Assembly (NCBI GenBank): GCA_937876245.1
Contig: CALEGP010000033.1
Span: 1 to 64,000 of the forward strand
DNA length: 64,000 bases
Direction: 5' to 3'
DNA from: an uncultured Actinomycetes bacterium
GTDB taxonomy: Bacteria > Actinomycetota > Actinomycetes > Nanopelagicales > Nanopelagicaceae
Shown here piece by piece: positions 45,874 to 53,933 of the stretch (within the stretch, counting starts at the first letter, position 1; each line of letters opens with the position of its first letter). Under the pieces are notes generated by a model, which searched no databases, was not told the origin of the DNA, and worked only from the letters and a program-made list of their open reading frames with translations. The position numbers were made by a program, and so were the translations under genes.

Positions 45874-46472
45874 TGTCAACAGATACTAAATTTCACGTCC
45901 ATCATGATGCACCGGAAGTTGTTGGCCGTCGTGAACGCCTTGGAGTTCGCCTCCTAATTGTCGCCGATGGATCGTTCGTCTTCGCATTGATCTTCTCTTA
46001 TTTCTATCTGAGAAACCTTGATCAAAATGGCGGATGGATCCCAGATGGCGGACATACTCTTGCAACTTCTACTGGTTGGAAAGTCGTAATCCCACTAATC
46101 ATTGCTGCTCTGGTTCACAGATTAGCGATGCGCGATCCAAGTCATCAGAGAAGTTTCTCTGCGATCGCTCTACTCTCATTGGCTTATGGAGCGTATGCGC
46201 AGTTCGATCAACTCGCTAACCTTCCATTTATTGATGGCGAATCTGGAGCTTTTGAGGGTGCATATGCATCTTGCGTGACGCTTATTGCTGGAGGAAACCT
46301 CTTCCACTATATCGTCGCTATTTTCTTGGCTCTTGGCTTAGTGCTAAGAAGTGGCCGTACAAATGTTAATCCAGTACTTGAATCATGGCGCATGCGCACT
46401 GCTGGTTCTTGGTTCACTTGGATTGCAATTGCTGGTGTAGCAGCTTCTGCTATTACGCCTTCATTTATGTAA
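45873..46472 (+). CDS. ctaE: Cytochrome c oxidase subunit III
   Basis: Subunit III stabilises the oxidase and its proton uptake. The 199-residue protein has five hydrophobic helices, the short actinobacterial form lacking the first two helices of the mitochondrial protein. ADGSFVFALIFSYFYLRN and HYIVAIFLALGLVLRSG are typical. It starts with TAATG overlapping ctaD. In most actinobacteria ctaE is followed by qcrCAB; here a terminator follows at once, so the bc1 genes must be elsewhere. Confidence 0.93.
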   Translation: MSTDTKFHVHHDAPEVVGRRERLGVRLLIVADGSFVFALIFSYFYLRNLDQNGGWIPDGGHTLATSTGWKVVIPLIIAALVHRLAMRDPSHQRSFSAIALLSLAYGAYAQFDQLANLPFIDGESGAFEGAYASCVTLIAGGNLFHYIVAIFLALGLVLRSGRTNVNPVLESWRMRTAGSWFTWIAIAGVAASAITPSFM

Positions 46473-46482
46473 ATAGAAGTAC

Positions 46483-46515
46483 AAAAAAGCCCCCGAGATG
46501 ATCGGGGGCTTTTTT
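46483..46515. terminator. Bidirectional rho-independent terminator
   Basis: AAAAAAGCCCCCGA (46483-46496) pairs perfectly with TCGGGGGCTTTTTT (46502-46515) around a GATGA loop. The A6/T6 tracts make it work in both directions, ending the cox operon from the left and the NCS1 permease gene from the right. The permease stop codon TAA (46516-46514) lies at its edge, inside the A/T tract. Confidence 0.95.
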
Positions 46516-47920
46516 ATTGCTCCTGCTTTCTGATAGTTTTTCTTGCCAATAAAATATGTCCAAGGAAGCCAATCACCAAGGCAAGAATTACGCCGATATT
46601 TGAATAAGCCCAAGGTCCATCTTTGCCGCCAATTAGACTCAGAAAGTAACCCTGCCAATTCAACCAGCTGGCAAAGGTATTGGTGACAAAACCCCAGCCA
46701 ATAACCGTTCCGACTGCGACAAGGGCTATAGAGCGGATATTCCAAGCACCATAAATACCCTTTGGATCGAACAAGTCAGCTTCAACATAATCTCGTTTCC
46801 TAAGAACTACATCTGCCACAAAGATTGCAGACCAGACCGCGATAGGCACGCCAAGAGTTATGAGAAAGCCCTGAAATGGCGCAAAGAAGTCTCCGGCAAT
46901 CCAAACGATGTAAATGGTGCCTAACGTCATTATTGCTGCGTCAATTGATGCGGCCACGTGGCGCTTTACCGGTAGGCCTACGGAAACAAGCGTTATGCCA
47001 GAGGAATATAAGTCAAGGATTGCACCGCCAATTAAGCCAAGAATGGCAACGGCTGCAAATGGAATTAGATACCAAGTAGGAACAAGAGTTGTAAGTGCAC
47101 CAATCGGATCCATCGCAATTCTTTCTCCGAGTTCTTGGCTGCTGCCAGCAAGAAGGGAGCCATAAATAACTAAAACAATTGGAACTATCGAAGCCCCAAA
47201 AACTGTCCAGCCAATCACTCCACGACTCGAAGCGCTACGGGGCAGATAGCGTGAATAATCGGCGGCAGCATTTACCCAGCCCAATCCAATTCCGGTCACA
47301 CCAAAGATAAGTGCACCAATAAAAGCCTCGAAACTTCCACTTGGAATTGCCGAGATGGCGCTCCAACTGACTTGATCAAGGGTCAAGATGATGTAGCCAA
47401 CGGTCAAGATGATTGTTGCAATTGTTAAAACTTTTTGAATTCTCATGATTACTTGGAAACCTAGGACCCCACCAAAAATAGTTAAGCCCGCAGCAATTGC
47501 AAAACCTAAAATTCTGGAAACATTTGGTTCAATATTGCCCACTCTGGTGAAAACAGTCTCTGTGGCTAAGGTAGCTAAAGAAACCAGAACGGTTTCCCAG
47601 CCCACGAAAATTAGATATGAAAGTAGGCCCGGAACAATATTGCCCTTGACGCCAAATGCTGCTCGGGAGAGGGTCATTGTTGGGGCATTGGCCCTTTTGC
47701 CGGCCAAGGAACTGATCCCAACCAGGAAGAATGACGCGACTGTTCCGATTATGGCCGCAAATGTTGCCTGCCAGAACGAAATGCCAAAGCCTAAAAAGAA
47801 TGAGCCATATGAAAGTGCTAGTAAGGAGACATTGCCTGCCGCCCAGGGCCAAAATAAACTTCGAGGCGAGCCACTTCTTTCAGATTCAGATATTACATTC
47901 GTACCATTTAACTCGAGCAT
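46514..47920 (-). CDS. NCS1 family cytosine/purine permease
   Basis: This is a nucleobase:cation symporter-1 family transporter. The 468-residue protein has about twelve membrane helices. The N-terminal AAGNVSLLALSYGSFFLG and the conserved ISSLAGKRANAPTMTLSRAAFG segment, with the NAPTMTLSRA motif, place it in the CodB/Fcy2 group. No codA or pyrimidine gene is adjacent. Purine or pyrimidine uptake would suit the salvage enzymes in this window. A TACTCT box 7 nt upstream supports the ATG at 47920. Confidence 0.9.
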   Translation of the reverse strand: MLELNGTNVISESERSGSPRSLFWPWAAGNVSLLALSYGSFFLGFGISFWQATFAAIIGTVASFFLVGISSLAGKRANAPTMTLSRAAFGVKGNIVPGLLSYLIFVGWETVLVSLATLATETVFTRVGNIEPNVSRILGFAIAAGLTIFGGVLGFQVIMRIQKVLTIATIILTVGYIILTLDQVSWSAISAIPSGSFEAFIGALIFGVTGIGLGWVNAAADYSRYLPRSASSRGVIGWTVFGASIVPIVLVIYGSLLAGSSQELGERIAMDPIGALTTLVPTWYLIPFAAVAILGLIGGAILDLYSSGITLVSVGLPVKRHVAASIDAAIMTLGTIYIVWIAGDFFAPFQGFLITLGVPIAVWSAIFVADVVLRKRDYVEADLFDPKGIYGAWNIRSIALVAVGTVIGWGFVTNTFASWLNWQGYFLSLIGGKDGPWAYSNIGVILALVIGFLGHILLARKTIRKQEQ

Positions 47921-47927
47921 GAGGTTA

Positions 47928-47933
47928 AGAGTA
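47928..47933 (-). promoter_or_regulatory. -10 box for the NCS1 permease
   Basis: On the minus strand TACTCT ends 7 nt before the ATG at 47920. It lies only 11 nt from the divergent -10 box of the MFS gene, so the two promoters face away from one another with overlapping -10/-35 regions. Confidence 0.42.
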
Positions 47934-47943
47934 GGGGTAATAC

Positions 47944-47949
47944 TAGGAT
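47944..47949 (+). promoter_or_regulatory. -10 box for the MFS transporter
   Basis: TAGGAT ends 6 nt before the ATG at 47956, within a 35-nt divergent gap. Confidence 0.42.
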
Positions 47950-47955
47950 GACCGC

Positions 47956-49116
47956 ATGTTTAAGAGCGATGAGTTCCGAAAGGCTAGGCTCGCAACGCTT
48001 ATTGCATTCTTGATCAATGGATTCACTATCGGAAATTTTGTTTCTAGAATCCCAGATTTTAAAACTGAATTGGGAATTTCAAATGCGGTACTTGGTGCTT
48101 CGCTATTTTGCGCATCGATCGGAGTCTTATCTGCGTTGCGTCCGGCAAGTCGAAGCGCAGCTAAATATGGAAGTGGGCCCTTAACAAGGTACTCGGCCTT
48201 CACTCTAAGTCTCGCCCTCCCTTTGGTCGGACTTCTCTTTAACCTTCCTTGGTTTTTGTTTTCTCTATTTATTTATGGAGCCCTCTCCTCGATTCATGAT
48301 CTATCAATGAATGCACATGCAGCAGCTTTAGAAAATAAAGCAGGGAAACGGGTCATGAGCACCTTTCATGCAATGTGGTCAATTGGCGGCCTAAGTGGTG
48401 GGGCGATCGGCGGGACGTTGGCTAGCGTCGGAGTCCCAATTCGTGCCCACGTTTTGGCAATTGCAATATTTACATTCTTAGTAGCACTGACTACGCGAAA
48501 TTGGTTTCTACCCGCAAGTGCAGATATGCACTCTCTGGGTGCTCGGAAAAAATATAAAATGCCCCGTAAATTCTATGTTCTTGGCCTCTTTGGATTATGC
48601 GGCGCACTAGGAGAAGGAGCAGCAAGTGACTGGGGTGGGGTTCTTGCACGTGAAAGTTTCGGAGCAACACCCTTTGTCTCGGCTCTGCCATATGTATTTT
48701 TCTCACTCACTATGGTCATTGGAAGATTTTCTGGTGATTTCTTGGCACAGAGATTTGGCGCTACAAAACTGCTAACTTGGTCTGGTTTAGTAGCAGGAAT
48801 CGGGCTGACCAGTGGGTTAATGGTTGGAAATATTTACGGCATGATTTTTGGCTGGCTGATGTTTGGGATTGGACTTGCAACTGTAATCCCTATGGTGATT
48901 AGCGCCACCGGAAGTGTGGCGAATAAAGATAATGCTGGGCAAATTTCTGCGGCCCAGGGAGTGGCCCTTGTGACTGGAATTGCCTACTTTGGTTTTGTGA
49001 TTGGACCTCCACTTCTAGGAGTCCTTGCCGACCTACTAACTCTGCGTTGGGCAATGTTAGTTCCGGCTGCCCTAGCGCTTGCTTTTGGATTAAGTGCCAG
49101 GAAAGTTTTATCGTAG
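47956..49116 (+). CDS. Major facilitator superfamily transporter (YbjJ-like)
   Basis: This 386-residue protein has twelve membrane helices in two six-helix halves with a central loop near residues 185-200 (LPASADMHSLGARKKYKM). The opening ARLATLIAFLINGFTIGNFVSRIPDFK resembles the YbjJ/FucP-related group of putative exporters or sugar transporters. It diverges from the NCS1 permease and is followed by a mannose-6-phosphate isomerase-like gene with its own -10 box. A sugar-related substrate is possible but not shown. Confidence 0.87.
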   Translation: MFKSDEFRKARLATLIAFLINGFTIGNFVSRIPDFKTELGISNAVLGASLFCASIGVLSALRPASRSAAKYGSGPLTRYSAFTLSLALPLVGLLFNLPWFLFSLFIYGALSSIHDLSMNAHAAALENKAGKRVMSTFHAMWSIGGLSGGAIGGTLASVGVPIRAHVLAIAIFTFLVALTTRNWFLPASADMHSLGARKKYKMPRKFYVLGLFGLCGALGEGAASDWGGVLARESFGATPFVSALPYVFFSLTMVIGRFSGDFLAQRFGATKLLTWSGLVAGIGLTSGLMVGNIYGMIFGWLMFGIGLATVIPMVISATGSVANKDNAGQISAAQGVALVTGIAYFGFVIGPPLLGVLADLLTLRWAMLVPAALALAFGLSARKVLS

Positions 49117-49136
49117 CCATAATATTTTATTCAGTG

Positions 49137-49142
49137 TAAATT
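49137..49142 (+). promoter_or_regulatory. -10 box for the manA-like gene
   Basis: TAAATT ends 7 nt before the ATG at 49150. It supports that ATG over the in-frame TTG at 49141, which overlaps the box. Confidence 0.4.
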
Positions 49143-49149
49143 GCCTTCT

Positions 49150-50175
49150 ATGATTACTCCTCAAAAACTCGCATCCAATCAATTTGATCACTTCTATAAG
49201 GGTGGCTACCGCATCGGAGCCCTCCGTAATGGCCCAGGCGGACCAATGCGCCCTGAGGAGTGGATCGGATCGATGACCACGCGATTTGGCGAGAAGACTA
49301 TGGGACTTTCTGTCTTATCTGATGGAAGTTTTTTGCGAGATTCTGTCATCGCTAATCCAGAACAATGGCTGGGCGGCGAGCATCTAAATACTTTTGGTGC
49401 TAGTACAGAATTGTTAATGAAATTACTTGATCCAGATCAAAGACTTCCCGTTCATTTTCACCCTAATCGTAAGTTTGCAAAGGATCACCTCGCGCTAAAT
49501 CATGGAAAGACTGAGGCCTGGATAATTTTGGAAGCTCCAGCAGGAGCTAACGTTGGGCTCGGATTTAATACCGAGATGAAGAAACCAGAAGTTTCCAAAA
49601 TGGTAGATGCTCGTGATGCCGATGGTTTACTTGCTTCATTGCAGAAATTTGATGTTAAAGCGGGGGATACCGTTTTTGTTCCAGCCGGAACTCCTCATGC
49701 TATTGGCGCCGGAATATTTGTCTTAGAACTCCAAGAGCCAACTGATCTCTCCGCACTATTGGAGTGGAATGACTTTGCTGTCGATGGCGTTAAAGATGGA
49801 CACCTTGGTTTGGGTTTTGACACGGTACTCGATGCACTTAGGTATACCCCAATTGAAAAAGATGAGGCAAGTAAATTGGTATTTTCCAATCGCCTATTTA
49901 GCCAGGGTGACCAGTCGGTCTTTACTGCTGTGGCTGATCCATATTTCCGCGCTGATTATCTCGCTGGGATCCAAAGTAAAGTGGCCGCTGGATTTAGCAT
50001 TGCCCTGATTTTAGATGGAAGTGGAAAGATCGCTTTTGAAAATCACTCTGAAATGAGCGCCGAGAAAGGCGATGCAGTCTTGATTCCACACTCTGCGGGA
50101 AGCTGGATTCTTAATGGTGCGAGTGGCATTGTCTGCCGACCACCTCTTGCAAAAGATGCACCGTTAGCGGTTTGA
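49150..50175 (+). CDS. Class I mannose-6-phosphate isomerase-like protein
   Basis: This is a cupin-type phosphomannose isomerase homologue of 341 residues from ATG 49150. The metal-binding motif LPVHFHPNRKFAKDHLALNHGKTEAWIIL provides two His and one Glu, with a later His in AGTPHAIGAGIFVLELQEPTD. The C-terminal cupin is present. The likely reaction is mannose-6-P/fructose-6-P interconversion or isomerisation of a related sugar phosphate. Its neighbour on the opposite strand is a sugar isomerase/epimerase, so the pair may serve a sugar-use or glycan-precursor pathway. Confidence 0.85.
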   Translation: MITPQKLASNQFDHFYKGGYRIGALRNGPGGPMRPEEWIGSMTTRFGEKTMGLSVLSDGSFLRDSVIANPEQWLGGEHLNTFGASTELLMKLLDPDQRLPVHFHPNRKFAKDHLALNHGKTEAWIILEAPAGANVGLGFNTEMKKPEVSKMVDARDADGLLASLQKFDVKAGDTVFVPAGTPHAIGAGIFVLELQEPTDLSALLEWNDFAVDGVKDGHLGLGFDTVLDALRYTPIEKDEASKLVFSNRLFSQGDQSVFTAVADPYFRADYLAGIQSKVAAGFSIALILDGSGKIAFENHSEMSAEKGDAVLIPHSAGSWILNGASGIVCRPPLAKDAPLAV

Positions 50176-50176
50176 T

Positions 50177-51058
50177 TTAAGAAAGATTGTTTGCCCTAAC
50201 AATATGTTCCACCATGTATTTTCGGGCATTTAGCGCCATTGGTTTGTTCTCGGTCCAAAGATTTCGCCAAATTGCTAATGCTAGGGAAAGATCAGGGTGA
50301 ACGATTGCTGATGAGAAACTTTCAAAAGTAATCACACCCTTGTAGTTGATTTTCGCTAGTGCGCCAAATAATTGATCAAAATCAACGTTTCCAGTTCCGA
50401 GTCCTCCTCTGTGGCTGGCGCCGATGTGTACATAGCCAATATGTTCCGCATTATTGATAATAGGAGACGCTAAGTCTTGTTCCTCTATATTCATGTGATA
50501 GATATCTATGTGCACCTTAACATTCGGCTCGCCGATATCTTTAATCATTTCCACAGCTTGGTCAATAGTATTAATTAAATTCGATTCATATCGGTTTACT
50601 GGCTCCAGTCCAATTGTTATTCCTTTTGCTTGTGCCGCTATCGCAAGGCGTTTTAGTGAAGCAACTGAATTCGAACGAGACTTTAAAGTTGCTGGATGAG
50701 AATACTTGCCAAGTGCGCTAAATAGAACGCCACCAAGATAATCACCTTCGATTTCTGACACAACATCTAACGCTGCCATTAGTCGCGCTTCGCCCTTGGC
50801 TGCTATCTCTGAGTCCTCGTTATTGATGTCGGCATCGAACGACAACCCCATTGAACAGGCCGCTTTGATTCCGAATTCTTTCAAAGTTGCCAGAGTGTGG
50901 GCAGTATCAATTAATGAAGGGTCGAGTGCTGGAATCTCAATCAGATCGTAACCGGCCTCGACTGTATTCTTAATTGCCTCTCTACATTCGGCTTGCGACC
51001 AACCTCCAACCCAAACAAGAGCATGGACGCCTAATTTATTTGGAAGTTGAATTGTCAT
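50177..51058 (-). CDS. Sugar (phosphate) isomerase/epimerase, TIM-barrel family
   Basis: This 293-residue AP-endonuclease-2-like TIM barrel belongs to the tagatose/psicose 3-epimerase group. The signature GLEPVNRYESNLINT, the metal-site HIDIYHMNIEE and FESFSSA near the C-terminus give the usual Glu-Asp-His-Glu metal ligands. It should isomerise or epimerise a free or phosphorylated keto-sugar or inositol derivative. It is the first of a leftward gene, with TATACT 6 nt before the ATG. Its stop is 2 nt from the convergent manA-like gene. Confidence 0.87.
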   Translation of the reverse strand: MTIQLPNKLGVHALVWVGGWSQAECREAIKNTVEAGYDLIEIPALDPSLIDTAHTLATLKEFGIKAACSMGLSFDADINNEDSEIAAKGEARLMAALDVVSEIEGDYLGGVLFSALGKYSHPATLKSRSNSVASLKRLAIAAQAKGITIGLEPVNRYESNLINTIDQAVEMIKDIGEPNVKVHIDIYHMNIEEQDLASPIINNAEHIGYVHIGASHRGGLGTGNVDFDQLFGALAKINYKGVITFESFSSAIVHPDLSLALAIWRNLWTENKPMALNARKYMVEHIVRANNLS

Positions 51059-51064
51059 GCATTG

Positions 51065-51070
51065 AGTATA
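51065..51070 (-). promoter_or_regulatory. -10 box for the sugar isomerase gene
   Basis: On the minus strand TATACT ends 6 nt before the ATG at 51058, directly after the stop of the VanY-like gene. It implies that the isomerase can be transcribed separately from the surface cluster upstream. Confidence 0.48.
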
Positions 51071-51757
51071 TTAATTATTAACTGATTCGTCACTAGGCAA
51101 ACTGCCTAACGCGTTCGATAGCATCGGCGGACAACTTTCGCCGGGAGCAATTGTTGGCTCGAAATGCCACCACTCGTTCTCATATACACGACACAAACCA
51201 AAGAGATTTCCATTTTCTTCCAGCCATTTATCGGCCACTGGATCACCTGGATAATTTATATCAATGGCTGTTCCCCATGGGTGGTGTGAGACTTCTCGAG
51301 GAAGTACCCACTTTGATGCTTCTTCCTCCGAGCCATATTTCCGGACAGCGTTGGCGTGCAATTGTGCCTGCAGATCGCGAGACCTAAACCCTGAAGTAAT
51401 TTGCAAAGAAATTCCTAACTTCAAGGCTTCTGCTTGTGCGGCCAAGAAGCGAATTTCTAGCGTGCGATTCAGTGAGGTTGGAGGAACTTCTAAATGAACA
51501 ATCTCCGTTGTTCCCAATGACTCCTCGCCATCTGCACACATGCTTACTACATCACTAGTACGTAATTCCTTAGTCGTTAAGTTGAAGCAGAGAAGTGGCA
51601 TGGGTTCTGGTTGGGGTGGTGCAACTTTTTCAATCTTTTGAACATAGCGTCTAACATGAGTTGAGCTTGTAGATATATTCATTAATCCTGCGATGGTGAT
51701 CAAAACCAGGCAGTAAGTAGAGATTAAGATAGACAAATCCAACTTCGATTTATTCAT
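51071..51757 (-). CDS. VanY-type D-alanyl-D-alanine carboxypeptidase (M15B), membrane-anchored
   Basis: This zinc peptidase trims the terminal D-Ala from peptidoglycan stem peptides. The 228-residue protein has an N-terminal membrane anchor (about residues 8-26). The zinc-binding motif SHHPWGTAIDINYPG (SxHxxGxAxD-like) and the C-terminal catalytic EWWHFEP are present, as is the fold marker TSGFRSRDLQAQL. It overlaps the GDPD gene by 8 nt and is the last gene of the surface cluster run 56333-51071. Confidence 0.87.
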   Translation of the reverse strand: MNKSKLDLSILISTYCLVLITIAGLMNISTSSTHVRRYVQKIEKVAPPQPEPMPLLCFNLTTKELRTSDVVSMCADGEESLGTTEIVHLEVPPTSLNRTLEIRFLAAQAEALKLGISLQITSGFRSRDLQAQLHANAVRKYGSEEEASKWVLPREVSHHPWGTAIDINYPGDPVADKWLEENGNLFGLCRVYENEWWHFEPTIAPGESCPPMLSNALGSLPSDESVNN

Positions 51758-52424
51758 CAGCGTGTGCCCGCGCCGGAAAGTCCGAAATAACAGCGCTCAC
51801 TTTTGCCCGCCTGCATAGCTCTAGATCAATATACTCATTGACTGTCCAAACAAAAACCATCTTCCTGCGCCCTAATAAGTAATTGATAAGTCCGCGATAA
51901 CGTTTCGCTAGATGCAAGTCAATGGCTAAATTTTCAGTTGGGCTCAGCAATGTGGAGATTAAATACTTTGTAATCTTGATTTTTTCAGCATTCTTCCCAA
52001 TCCGTTTAACAGCGAGAGCTGAGAAAGACATAAGGAAAATCGAAATTTCAGCTTTTGCTATTTCTTGCTTATTTTCAGCCAAGAGTTCCAAAACTTTTCC
52101 TTCAATCACCCCGCCACTTTTTACCGGATGTTTTGTCTCAATCAATAAATTCTTTCTGTTCAATATGGCTAAATCCAGCAATTCAGCAAGCTTTAGGACC
52201 TCACCAGTGGCCCGAATTTCGTCATAATCAGTGCCAGAGATTCGTAGATTCTTTCCCGACAATCGCTTGGTAGTTGGGTCGTGATGGCAGATGATCTGAA
52301 GATCTTTCGTTAAACGTACATCGCATTCAAAACCATCGGCCTTATCCTCGATGGCTGCCAGATATGCCGCCATCGTCATTTCGGGTTTTCTACCCGAGGC
52401 TCCCCTGTGCGCGTAAACTTTCAT
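51750..52424 (-). CDS. Glycerophosphodiester phosphodiesterase family protein
   Basis: This GDPD-family enzyme hydrolyses glycerophosphodiesters to glycerol-3-phosphate and an alcohol. The N-terminal motif YAHRGASGRKPEMTMAAYLAA with the following GFECDVRLTKD and CHHDPTTKRL gives the catalytic His pair and metal-binding Glu/Asp. The 224-residue length is slightly short. No signal peptide is visible, so it is probably cytoplasmic. It overlaps the GT2 stop by 4 nt. In this cluster it could recycle headgroups released from phospholipid or glycopolymer synthesis. Confidence 0.88.
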   Translation of the reverse strand: MKVYAHRGASGRKPEMTMAAYLAAIEDKADGFECDVRLTKDLQIICHHDPTTKRLSGKNLRISGTDYDEIRATGEVLKLAELLDLAILNRKNLLIETKHPVKSGGVIEGKVLELLAENKQEIAKAEISIFLMSFSALAVKRIGKNAEKIKITKYLISTLLSPTENLAIDLHLAKRYRGLINYLLGRRKMVFVWTVNEYIDLELCRRAKVSAVISDFPARAHADE

Positions 52425-53188
52425 CTTCCAAAAATGAAAAGAATTGAGTTAACTAACCCTAATTTCCTAAATGGCGGTTTGACAAGAAAAAGTAGCCGAG
52501 CCACCGGCGCCCAAAAACCAAATACTCGCTGAAATACTCTGCCTCTTGCCACTCTATCTATCGAAGAATCTTGGAAACTTCCTGAGCTCAGAGCAGGATG
52601 TTTCGCCACAACCACTGGTAAGAAGACTCCCTTCAAGCCAGATCTGAGCGCATCGGCGATAAAAATGTACTCATCGCCCAAATAATTTGCCACACCGGCG
52701 CCAAAATTTTCATCAAACCGGATTCCAGCCCGCTTAATATCTTCGACTCGAATAAACATTTCATAGGTCGCGGCCTTGGCAGAATTCCTAAGCTTTAACC
52801 GGCGTGCCTTATTTGGATAATTCTTTCGCAATTCTCCTGCCTCGTTCACGGTCTGGCAGAGCGCTATCGAAATATTCGGATTCGCTTCCAAATAATCGAT
52901 AATCTTGGAAACGCCCTCTGGAACAAACTCAATGTCATCGTCTGCAAAGAGAAGGTACTTGCTTTGCGCATTATCGATTGCTGCATTTCTGCTCTTGGCA
53001 ACACCAATGCTATTTAATTCAACTGTTCTGACCTGGACATCTAGTTCGGGTATCACTTCCGAATCAGGATTTTGGATAATTACAAGAGAACTTACGTTGG
53101 GCAAAAAATGAATCGATCTCAATCGAGACGGTAGTGTTGAATAGCCCACGATCAAATCCTTAAACACTACGGATTTTTGCCTTTGCAA
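52421..53188 (-). CDS. Family 2 glycosyltransferase
   Basis: This 255-residue GT-A glycosyltransferase has the nucleotide-sugar DXD-type motif in LLFADDDIEFVPEG, preceded by SIGVAKSRNAAIDNA, a typical GT2 substrate-loop pattern. A C-terminal hydrophobic segment (RLLFLVKPPFRKLGLVNSIL) may touch the membrane. Its start overlaps the membrane-domain gene by 29 nt and its stop overlaps the GDPD gene. The donor sugar and acceptor are unknown. Its placement among CDP-alcohol transferases suggests glycosylation of a phosphodiester-linked surface molecule. Confidence 0.87.
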   Translation of the reverse strand: MQRQKSVVFKDLIVGYSTLPSRLRSIHFLPNVSSLVIIQNPDSEVIPELDVQVRTVELNSIGVAKSRNAAIDNAQSKYLLFADDDIEFVPEGVSKIIDYLEANPNISIALCQTVNEAGELRKNYPNKARRLKLRNSAKAATYEMFIRVEDIKRAGIRFDENFGAGVANYLGDEYIFIADALRSGLKGVFLPVVVAKHPALSSGSFQDSSIDRVARGRVFQRVFGFWAPVARLLFLVKPPFRKLGLVNSILFIFGR

Positions 53189-53930
53189 ATCTCATTAGCC
53201 CAATTGCAATTGCCGAAAGATTCGAATTCTGCATTCTTATTCCGAAAAATAGAACGATCGTATTAGCCGCCTTTATAGATCCAGAAATTCCCAGCCCCAA
53301 TAATGCAACCATAAGAATTAGCATGGCTATTCCTGAAATTAAATTGCCAAGCTCTCCTGACCTTATTCGGGCACCAAATCGAATTGCATGAGGGACATGC
53401 ATTTTCTCTATCCTTGCCTTGACAAATTTTCGTTGCACCTTTAATTGCTTCTTAAATAGACGGCCGAATATTTGCAGTATTACAACTATGACAATTATGT
53501 TGATGATTCCAAATCTCCAGTTTAGGATTGTAAGGAAAACTACGACCACGACTAAAGAAGTCAGTTTGCTAAGAATCGTCGTAAGCTCAAAGGCTAGTTT
53601 CCACCGCCACAGCATCTTCCGTTTCTTTAACTCCAGATTTGTTTCCTTAAATGCATTATCAAACACATTTACTCGATAAATTCGTTGCACGAAATGTGCG
53701 GTCCGTACTACGATGAAAAGCAACAAAAAACTTCCGATATAGATAATCAGCTGCGATTTAGGCAAAGTTTCTTCGGCCAAAATAATATGACCAAATAACT
53801 TAGCAATCGCGAGCTCTGAAACTGAAACTAGAGCAGCAAGTAAAACAAACACAATTAGAATTGTTCGATGTTTTGGGGTGGCAAAAAGCTGGAAAAAAGC
53901 TGCTTTTAACTGGCCGAGAATCAATTTCAT
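53160..53930 (-). CDS. ABC-exporter-like transmembrane domain without ATPase
   Basis: This 256-residue membrane protein has about five hydrophobic segments (near residues 24-46, 63-82, 118-138, 140-155 and 198-235). Between them lie cytoplasmic-loop-like stretches rich in Lys/Arg, in the layout of a type I ABC exporter membrane domain (RVNVFDNAFKETNLELKKRK resembles a coupling loop). No nucleotide-binding domain follows; the frame ends and a GT2 gene overlaps its last 29 nt. It may be a decayed or deliberately shortened exporter, or a different membrane protein with the same look. The ATPase could be encoded elsewhere. Confidence 0.6.
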   Translation of the reverse strand: MKLILGQLKAAFFQLFATPKHRTILIVFVLLAALVSVSELAIAKLFGHIILAEETLPKSQLIIYIGSFLLLFIVVRTAHFVQRIYRVNVFDNAFKETNLELKKRKMLWRWKLAFELTTILSKLTSLVVVVVFLTILNWRFGIINIIVIVVILQIFGRLFKKQLKVQRKFVKARIEKMHVPHAIRFGARIRSGELGNLISGIAMLILMVALLGLGISGSIKAANTIVLFFGIRMQNSNLSAIAIGLMRFAKAKIRSV

Positions 53931-53933
53931 GGG

